Source: Martelella sp. NC20 (GTDB taxonomy: Bacteria > Pseudomonadota > Alphaproteobacteria > Rhizobiales > Rhizobiaceae). Taken from it: 64,000 nucleotides of DNA. The notes under the pieces are model-generated. The model had not been told where the DNA came from. It saw only the letters and a list, made by a program, of their open reading frames with translations, and made no database searches. The stretch spans positions 1,476,001-1,540,000 of the forward strand of contig NZ_CP054861.1 in assembly GCF_013459645.1 (NCBI RefSeq). Direction: 5' to 3'. Shown in pieces: positions 58,506-64,000 of the stretch; position 1 is the stretch's first letter; every line of letters begins with the position of its first letter. Made by a program: the position numbers and the translations under genes.

Positions 58506-59587
58506 GATGTCTCCTTTCTCAGGGCATGCGGCAGAATTTCGATTGCTGTCACATCGTCGGGATTTTCGATCGCCTGCCGCCAGACGAGTGTCATGACGTG
58601 CTTTTCCGGGTCCGGATCGGCGATATCGCAATGAACGGTATCGAGCCGTAGAACGAGGGTCCGGTCGTCGGCATTGGCATAGCGCACAACGGCCTTCAGC
58701 CCGCCCTCGGGAAGGCAGAACCGATAGGGCGCCGGGTCGTGGCGCATGCCGTGGACGGTGATCTGCTCCATGCCGGTGAGGAACGGCCTGAACTGCAAGG
58801 CTTGCGGCGCTGCATTCCAGAAGCCGTAGCCATAATCGGCCGGCATGCGCGGATGGCGTTCCCTGAGCCAAGCATCATCGAAGGTGCCGGCGAGCGCAAG
58901 ACGCGGTTGCCAGGATTTCGTCAGCGGCGCGATCCCACAGACCGTCATCTCCGTGCCCGGAACCCAGGCGGCAAACTCGCCAACAAGGCCGATCTGCGGC
59001 GCGGGCAGCGCCTCGCCAGCCTCCAGCAGATAATCGCTGACCATGCCGCGCCCGACCGGGTTGAACACATGGGTGTCCTCGCTCTCCTCATCGATCTTCA
59101 CCGTGCCGCCATAGGCATGCTCATAGGTGAGCGGCACCTCCTTCACCGGCGCGACGGAGGATAGCCGCCAGCGCTTTCCGCCCTTCGTCGCCTCCGGCTC
59201 CATCAGCCGTTCCCCGAAGACATGAAACCCGTGACTGCCGATCACCTCCGGCATTCCGCCATCAGCCCCTGGTCGCGCGATATCGACCCGAACCGGCCAG
59301 CTTTCCAGCGACTTTTCCTCCGGCGAACGGGCAATGGCAGAAAATGTCAGATCGGTTTTCGGCTTGAACGGCGCGATTTCGCTTTCCTGTTTGAGAGAAG
59401 AAAGGTTCGCCTCGCCGGAAAAAATATCGCTCAGCACCATCTCCGGCTGTTCTTTCGGCAGCACGGCCCGTCTCCCCTCACGGATATCGAACACCGCCCG
59501 CACCACCAGCACGCCCATCTCACTGCCATCGAGATACCAATGGCGGAAAAACAGGCACGGAAACGGAAGCGAGATTTGGGGGATCAT
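58502..59587 (-). CDS. DUF2169 T6SS adaptor/chaperone-like protein
   Basis: 361 aa. DUF2169 pattern: FFRHWYLDGSEMGVLVVRAV near the start, VEVPLTYEHAYGG-like KEVPLTYEHAYGGTVK, VFNPVGRGM, PAPQIGLVGEFAAWVPG and CGIAPLTKSWQPRLALAGTF in the centre, then PRMPADYGYGFWNAAPQ. In other alphaproteobacteria DUF2169 proteins are encoded between T6SS effectors and PAAR-like proteins and act as loading adaptors. The ATG ATC start at 59587 is preceded by GGGAGCACGTCGCC, a sequence repeated after the other lipase gene. The stop overlaps the DUF4150 gene. Confidence 0.88.
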   Translation of the reverse strand: MIPQISLPFPCLFFRHWYLDGSEMGVLVVRAVFDIREGRRAVLPKEQPEMVLSDIFSGEANLSSLKQESEIAPFKPKTDLTFSAIARSPEEKSLESWPVRVDIARPGADGGMPEVIGSHGFHVFGERLMEPEATKGGKRWRLSSVAPVKEVPLTYEHAYGGTVKIDEESEDTHVFNPVGRGMVSDYLLEAGEALPAPQIGLVGEFAAWVPGTEMTVCGIAPLTKSWQPRLALAGTFDDAWLRERHPRMPADYGYGFWNAAPQALQFRPFLTGMEQITVHGMRHDPAPYRFCLPEGGLKAVVRYANADDRTLVLRLDTVHCDIADPDPEKHVMTLVWRQAIENPDDVTAIEILPHALRKETS

Positions 59588-59600
59588 GGCGACGTGCTCC

Positions 59601-61136
59601 CTATTGTTTCGGCTTGTCGAGCAGGAAGGTGAAGGCGCAGGTCGGCCAAAGGTGGTAGCAGCCGGAGGCGACCAGAAGCCGGCTCAGCTCCAGCCAGTCG
59701 AGAAGCCATGCCGGCCGCGACGCATCGCGATCATAGGGGACATGACGCCGGTGGCCGGCCATATCGATGTCCGGGTCCGGCTTGTTCATGGCATCCTTCA
59801 TCAGCGCCTTGCGGGTGGTCGGCAGCAAATAACCGAGCAGCAGGCCGCCGATCCCCTCCATATCCTCAAGGCTCGCGCCTTTGACGGATTTGGCCAGAAG
59901 GTCGAGCACGCCCTTTAAAAACGTATCGATGTCGCGGCTGTGCTCGGCCAGATCCAGAACCGGCTTGACATAGCGGAATTGCGCGCCGGGAATGAGTTCC
60001 TGCGCCTCGAGCGGAAAGAGTTTCGGCAAGGCGCCCCACATCGGTGCGTATTCGAGCGACTGTCCACCAAGATTGTACGTTCCGGGACTGACGCCTTCGT
60101 AACCGAAGGGCATGGCGACCGCTTCCGGCATCTGATGGCCGCTCCAGCGCAACAGGCTGGACATGAACGGCACAAGCGGCGTGCGCGATTGCAGTGAGGA
60201 CAGGATTTCCGACTGCACATAGCGGGAGCGGATCGGAATGGAGCAGGCGTCGGTGAGCGATGAATCATCCGCAGCTTTTGCCGTTTCCTTGCTCAACCCG
60301 GCGGCATTATAGGTCCAGCAGGAGATTTTGAGCTCGGGATAGGCTTTCTGCGCTGCCAGTGCTGCGGCACTGGCCAGTCCGCCGCCCAGAGAATGACCGA
60401 CAATGCTCAATCGGTTGTTCCAATTGGAGGTTGCTTCCTTGGCGGCTTTTATTCCGTTGTCGATTGCTTGTTGGTATTGCTTCGGAAGGTGCCCCAACCC
60501 CTGAGCAAAATTGGTTGGCCAGTCACCCTTGTCGCCGCAATAAAGCGTCGCGGTAAAAACGATGGTCAGGGTCAGTTTGGTGTCGATCGGGGCCTGCATC
60601 AGCGGTGGCGTCCAGGTGAAGGACAAAGACCGGCTGACGGTCACATTGGAAAACAACGGCGTACTGTCTGAAAGGCCCGAGAGCTCCCGTTCCGGCTTTC
60701 CGTTATAGTCAGGTGACGGCGAGAGCGAGGTGTCGAAGGGCAGGCTGACAGGCGGGATAGCACTGCCAGGCTGTGCCGGTGTGTTACGTCCGGTCAGGGT
60801 GAAACGGCCTTTTATATTCAAGGCCAGTTTGGCAAAATCCTCCGGTTCGCTATCGCTGCCGCGAAAGGCCAGAACCGGCGGGCAGCATTGCGGCGCTTTC
60901 GTTCCACCTGCATTTTTCGGGGTGTAGAGGGCGCATTGAAACCCGTCACTGTTCTTGGTCTGCTTGACCTCCCAGGCCATGTCCCAATGTTCCATGTTGG
61001 CGTCGTGCCAGGGTTTCAGAGGGTCCGGCAGTTTGTCACGCGGCGTTTCATAAACCCGCATGATCAGCATCGAACTGACGCGCGCGCACAGTTTGGTCAA
61101 GGAGTCGCCGGAGATAATGCAGGTGTCTTTACCCAT
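59601..61136 (-). CDS. Lipase-like putative T6SS effector, copy B
   Basis: 511 aa from ATG 61136, overlapping the stop of the ankyrin-like gene (GATGGGTAA). The nucleophile elbow is S249 in LSIVGHSLGGGLASAAALAA (GxSxG), followed by the class 3 lipase-like YPELKISCWTYNAAGL. The N-terminus has IISGDSLTKLCARVS and CALYTPKNAGGTKAPQCCPP, and the C-terminus ends HLWPTCAFTFLLDKPKQ. No signal peptide, as expected for secretion through a T6SS. It is 70-80% like copy A by eye in the core but differs in the mid-N-terminal segment and near the end. The adaptor and PAAR-like genes follow. Phospholipase activity is inference from the fold and neighbours. Confidence 0.75.
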   Translation of the reverse strand: MGKDTCIISGDSLTKLCARVSSMLIMRVYETPRDKLPDPLKPWHDANMEHWDMAWEVKQTKNSDGFQCALYTPKNAGGTKAPQCCPPVLAFRGSDSEPEDFAKLALNIKGRFTLTGRNTPAQPGSAIPPVSLPFDTSLSPSPDYNGKPERELSGLSDSTPLFSNVTVSRSLSFTWTPPLMQAPIDTKLTLTIVFTATLYCGDKGDWPTNFAQGLGHLPKQYQQAIDNGIKAAKEATSNWNNRLSIVGHSLGGGLASAAALAAQKAYPELKISCWTYNAAGLSKETAKAADDSSLTDACSIPIRSRYVQSEILSSLQSRTPLVPFMSSLLRWSGHQMPEAVAMPFGYEGVSPGTYNLGGQSLEYAPMWGALPKLFPLEAQELIPGAQFRYVKPVLDLAEHSRDIDTFLKGVLDLLAKSVKGASLEDMEGIGGLLLGYLLPTTRKALMKDAMNKPDPDIDMAGHRRHVPYDRDASRPAWLLDWLELSRLLVASGCYHLWPTCAFTFLLDKPKQ

Positions 61137-62250
61137 CCCACTTCTCCGTGCCGAATTCGTCAGCGACAATTTGCGGTGTGCCGGGTGGGGACCAGAGCTG
61201 ACCGGGGGCGAGATAGAAACCGCCAACATCATCCGGTATCTTCATCGCCATCAGCTCTGCAATATCACCGGTTGGCTCACTGTGATTCCCTTTCAGGATG
61301 GGCTTCAAAACCTTTTGCAGAGCCCATGCTCGCCAGAGACCATCTGGCCCGGTGATACCAATGTAGTGATGGGCATATTGCTGATACTTCTTAAGTAATT
61401 CATCGAGTTTTTCGAGGTCTAAATTGTCATAATACCCGGCTTCAGCAACCCGAAACGTAATTTCCAAGGACCTTTTAGAGGTATTGGCAATGGTTGTTAA
61501 AAAGCTTCGATTTAAATAGTCTGAGCCCTTGTCTGGCACCTGAAACCACGGATCGGCATTATGTGCCAAAAGAATTAGCACGGCTTGAAGATTATATTCC
61601 GCACTGGAATCCGTCAGCAGGCTAAAACCCGCCTCTGAATCGTAGGCATTCGGGCCACCGCCGTTTTCCAGATAAAGCGTCAGGAACTGGTTGCCGAATG
61701 AGTAATCCGGAAAGGGTACGATCCGGTTGTCATCTTCTGGACCGAATGCCGTCCTGGTTGTGATCGCATCAAAGGCCAGTTCATCCTCATTATAGGTTAC
61801 ATCCGCGCCATGCCTCACCAGCGCTTCTGCCGCCGGGAAATTGCGGGACAGCAGCGCCTCGCGCAACAGATTGTCGGTGTAGCCCTGATCGATGCCGAAC
61901 TCGCCTTCCGTCAAAGGATAGGTCTGGTTGATCTCTTCCTTGGTGAACTTCGCCAGATCGGCGTCAGATGGCGTTCGCCCCATGACGATGGCGGTCAGCA
62001 GCACCTTGATATCCATCGGCGCATCAGCAAAGGAGGTCTGCGCCCGTCTGAGGTTCTTCTCCCGCCATTGTTCCAGAAACGCCTCCTGATCCTTTTGCGC
62101 CTGTTCGGCCTCGGCCTGTTTCATGCTTTCCTCCACGGTCATGGGCGGTTGTCGGGATTGCGGTGCTTGCGGCGGCGCACGCAGGAACCAGCCGAAACCG
62201 GCCAGCATCGCCACGATAAAAACACCGCCAAAGACCTGGTTCCATTTCAT
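61129..62250 (-). CDS. Ankyrin-like membrane-anchored protein, putative lipase immunity
   Basis: 373 aa. One N-terminal membrane anchor (VFGGVFIVAMLAGFGWFLRA) follows MKWNQ, then a Q/E-rich linker and a periplasmic domain with ankyrin-like helices: LLREALLSRNFPAAEALVRH GAD, and LTDSSAEYNLQAVLILLAHN ADP. The topology matches immunity proteins of T6SS lipase effectors, which neutralise the effector in the periplasm. ATG 62250 has GGAG six bases upstream. The stop (GATGGGTAA) overlaps the lipase B start, so toxin and putative antidote are coupled. The C-terminal FGTEKWDG is echoed in the relics at 62380 and in the last bases of the window. Confidence 0.75.
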   Translation of the reverse strand: MKWNQVFGGVFIVAMLAGFGWFLRAPPQAPQSRQPPMTVEESMKQAEAEQAQKDQEAFLEQWREKNLRRAQTSFADAPMDIKVLLTAIVMGRTPSDADLAKFTKEEINQTYPLTEGEFGIDQGYTDNLLREALLSRNFPAAEALVRHGADVTYNEDELAFDAITTRTAFGPEDDNRIVPFPDYSFGNQFLTLYLENGGGPNAYDSEAGFSLLTDSSAEYNLQAVLILLAHNADPWFQVPDKGSDYLNRSFLTTIANTSKRSLEITFRVAEAGYYDNLDLEKLDELLKKYQQYAHHYIGITGPDGLWRAWALQKVLKPILKGNHSEPTGDIAELMAMKIPDDVGGFYLAPGQLWSPPGTPQIVADEFGTEKWDG

Positions 62251-62387
62251 GGGCGGCTCCATGACAGTGCGTCTTGTTGGGGGTGTTCGCACTTCGCCCG
62301 ACAAACCCGCGTGATCAGCATGGAACTGACCCTCTCGCAGAGCTTGGTGATGGAGTCGCCGGAGATGATGCAGCTGTCCTTACCCAT
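62247..62387 (-). pseudogene. 5' end of a third lipase-like gene (46 codons)
   Basis: Starts with the conserved MGKDSCIISGDSITKLCERV found at the beginning of both lipases and matches for about 28 residues (SSMLITRV). It then diverges into CRAKCEHPQQDALSW and stops just before the ankyrin-like gene. It is a remnant of a lipase head left when a cassette was inserted or deleted. Confidence 0.8.
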
Positions 62388-62451
62388 CCCGCTTCTCCGT
62401 GCCTTCCTGTTGCTTGGTAAGTGGCAGGGCATCCGGCGTTTCACGGATCAT
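62380..62451 (-). pseudogene. Hybrid relic: DUF2169-type start joined to ankyrin-gene tail (23 codons)
   Basis: The upstream sequence CAATAGGGAGCACGTCGCC and the ATG ATC start are the same as those in front of the DUF2169 gene at 59587. The last codons, GTEKRDG and stop, match the tail of the ankyrin-like protein (GTEKWDG) and again overlap a lipase start (GATGGGTAA). It marks both junctions of a cassette insertion. Confidence 0.7.
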
Positions 62452-62464
62452 GGCGACGTGCTCC

Positions 62465-63994
62465 CTATTGTTTTGGCCTGTCGAGCAGGAAGGTGAAAGC
62501 GCAGGACGGCCACAGGTGATAGCAGCCGGATGCGACGAATATCCGCGACAATTCGAGGAGATCACGTTCCCATATGGGGCGAAGACTGTCCGCCGTGATC
62601 GGGGTCGGCCGTCTGCTGGTCGGTTTGCCCGCAGGCGGGGCCTTGATGGCACTCTCTTTCAGCCGCTCCCGTGCGTCGTCATCATTTCGCCAGAGCTTGA
62701 GCCCCTCGCCGATCGTGGAGAAAGGATGGGCAAGCATATACAGGCCGATATGGCTGATCAGGCGGTTCAAAAACAGGTCGAGCGTATTGCTGGTTTCGGC
62801 AATGTCGAGGATCGGCTTCAGGAAGGAGAAGGGATAGCCCGGCGCGAGTTCCTGATCCTCCAGCGGATAGAGTTTCGGCAGGTCGCCCCACATCGGCGCA
62901 TAGTCCAGCGATTGGCCGAACAGTTCGGTCGGGCCGGGGCTGATGCCCTGATAGCCGAAGGGCATGGCAACCGCTTCCGGCATCTGATGGCCGCTCCAGC
63001 GCAACAGGCTGGACAGAAGCGGCACAAGCGGCGTGCGCGATTGCAGCGAGGACAGGATTTCCGATTGCACATAGCGGGAGCGGACGGGGATGGAACAGGC
63101 GTCGGTGAGTTTGGCACCTGCCGCTTTCGCGGTCTTTTTGTGCAGGCCCGCTGCGTTATAGGTCCAGCAGGAGATTTTCAGTTCCGGATAGGCCTTTTGT
63201 GCCGCCAGTGCCGCCGCGCTCGCCAGTCCGCCGCCCAGAGAATGGCCGACAACGCTCAACCGGTTATTCCATTTCGAGATTGCATCACCAGCGGCTCCTT
63301 TTCCTGCGGTAATCGCATTCTTATATTGACTGGGAACATTCCCCAGTCCTTGACTGATATTGGTGGGCCAGTCGCCGTTTTCGCCATAATAGAGCGTGGC
63401 GGAGAATGTGAAGGTGAAGGTCAGCATCAGATAGGATGGCATGGCCGTGCCGGCCGCGGTGTTGACCGGCAGCTTGCGCGTCACCGTCACATTCGAAAAC
63501 AAGACCGTATTGTCGGAAAGCACGCCACTGGCATCTTTCAGCACGCTTTCCGGCTTGCCATTATAGTCCGGATTTTTGGAGAGCGTCGTGTCGAAGGCAT
63601 GAACCTCCGGCTTGCCGGTAAAATTCTTCCAGCCCACCGTGGAATCGGAAGTGATCGTGACGGCGCCATTGATGTTCAACGCCAGTTCAGCAAAATCCTC
63701 ATCGGTTACGTCGGAGCCGCGAAAGGCCAGTACGGGCGGGCAGCATTGCGGCGCTTTCGTTCCACCGGCATTCTTCGGCGTGTAGAGGGCGCATTGAAAG
63801 CCGTCGCTGCCCTTGGTCTGTTTCACCTCCCAGGCCACGTCCCAATGTTTCAGATTGGCGTCATACCAAGGTTTCAGCGGGTCCGGCAGCTTGTCGCGCG
63901 GCGTGTCATAAATCCGCGTGATCAGCATGGAACTGGCGCGCTCGCAAAGCTTGGTCAGCGAGTCGCCGGAGATAATACAGCTGTCCTTACCCAT
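62465..63994 (-). CDS. Lipase-like putative T6SS effector, copy A
   Basis: 509 aa, tandem paralogue of the lipase at 59601. The nucleophile is S252 in LSVVGHSLGGGLASAAALAA; the N-terminal IISGDSLTKLCERAS, CALYTPKNAGGTKAPQCCPP and C-terminal HLWPSCAFTFLLDRPKQ are shared. It differs from copy B in a mid-N-terminal segment (about residues 95-180) and in a C-terminal stretch before the last 40 residues, the regions expected to meet the immunity protein. ATG 63994 is six bases from the window edge and overlaps a TAA that reads WDG-stop, so its own ankyrin-like partner lies just outside. No signal peptide. Confidence 0.75.
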   Translation of the reverse strand: MGKDSCIISGDSLTKLCERASSMLITRIYDTPRDKLPDPLKPWYDANLKHWDVAWEVKQTKGSDGFQCALYTPKNAGGTKAPQCCPPVLAFRGSDVTDEDFAELALNINGAVTITSDSTVGWKNFTGKPEVHAFDTTLSKNPDYNGKPESVLKDASGVLSDNTVLFSNVTVTRKLPVNTAAGTAMPSYLMLTFTFTFSATLYYGENGDWPTNISQGLGNVPSQYKNAITAGKGAAGDAISKWNNRLSVVGHSLGGGLASAAALAAQKAYPELKISCWTYNAAGLHKKTAKAAGAKLTDACSIPVRSRYVQSEILSSLQSRTPLVPLLSSLLRWSGHQMPEAVAMPFGYQGISPGPTELFGQSLDYAPMWGDLPKLYPLEDQELAPGYPFSFLKPILDIAETSNTLDLFLNRLISHIGLYMLAHPFSTIGEGLKLWRNDDDARERLKESAIKAPPAGKPTSRRPTPITADSLRPIWERDLLELSRIFVASGCYHLWPSCAFTFLLDRPKQ

Positions 63995-64000
63995 CCCACT
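63987..64000 (-). CDS. Last codons of an ankyrin-like immunity gene continuing beyond the window
   Basis: Only TGG GAT GGG TAA (WDG-stop) is inside the window, identical to the end of the ankyrin-like gene at 61129 and likewise overlapping a lipase start. It implies a second ankyrin/lipase cassette. Confidence 0.5.

Noticed and set aside
58506..58871. N-terminal extension of the DUF4150 frame
   Set aside because: It is antisense/alternate-frame to the clearly coding DUF2169 gene; the ATGA-coupled start at 58505 fits the family length.

Overview
The window looks like accessory DNA (plasmid, chromid or genomic island) of an alphaproteobacterium, most likely Rhizobiaceae or close relatives. This rests on the GC-rich coding sequence, rhizobial-type IS6/IS66 relatives, FixL/FixJ-class signalling, sugar ABC operons under LacI control, and short palindromic intergenic repeats with a GTGGAATCCGG core. 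No rRNA, tRNA or CRISPR was found. Genus is not determined.

Layout. 1-4.9 kb is a scrapyard: an autotransporter passenger fragment; an IS6-like transposase split by a group II intron whose reverse transcriptase is frameshifted and carries a bipartite palindromic element; a DUF4239 fragment; and a tctA/proV-like junction. 4.9-12.4 kb is an intact carbohydrate module: LacI regulator, CUT1 ABC importer (binding protein, two permeases, ATPase) and a GH127 (DUF1680) beta-L-arabinofuranosidase-like enzyme, with LacI-type palindromes upstream of both the binding protein and the regulator. 12.5-15.9 kb: MFS exporter and aldo/keto reductase opposite a LysR regulator. 16.0-17.9 kb: decayed tniA-tniB-tniQ of a Tn402/Tn5053-like transposon fused to an IS6 start.

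18.5-31.9 kb: an SDR, a membrane PAS histidine kinase with a FixJ-type regulator and a single-domain receiver, a small protein resembling a histidine-less DHp domain, Ohr, a 952-aa winged-helix/ATPase regulator, and an EmrAB-like efflux pair with an SDR, divergent from an AraC regulator. 32.1-40.1 kb: a secreted alpha/beta hydrolase, then a complete biotin-independent malonate decarboxylase operon in the order mdcA-C-D-E-G-B-F-H, including prosthetic-group synthesis (mdcB, mdcG), malonyl transfer (mdcH) and an AEC-family carrier (mdcF). 40.2-50.2 kb: YdeP-like molybdopterin oxidoreductase, a stress-type cluster (hydrolase, DUF1275, 57-aa protein, Dps), two AraC regulators, and a truncated paralogue of the 952-aa regulator.

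50.3-56.1 kb looks like a shrinking acyl-CoA catabolic locus: MBL hydrolase, an etfB-etfA micro-fusion, aldehyde dehydrogenase, a livH-DUF35 chimera and an acyl-CoA synthetase. 56.1-58.1 kb: an IS66 remnant (tnpA, tnpB, no tnpC) and a Lon-like AAA+ ATPase. 58.1-64.0 kb (minus strand): a probable type VI secretion cargo locus with two lipase-like putative effectors, an ankyrin-like membrane-anchored putative immunity protein, DUF2169 and DUF4150/PAAR-like genes, plus relics of a cassette insertion. A 102-103-bp TA-flanked repeat with terminal inverted repeats occurs three times (4838, 18193, 47201), each next to broken DNA. The most interesting signals are the lipase/ankyrin cassette array, the dispersed repeats, the orphan DHp-like protein, and the recurring in-frame deletion chimeras.
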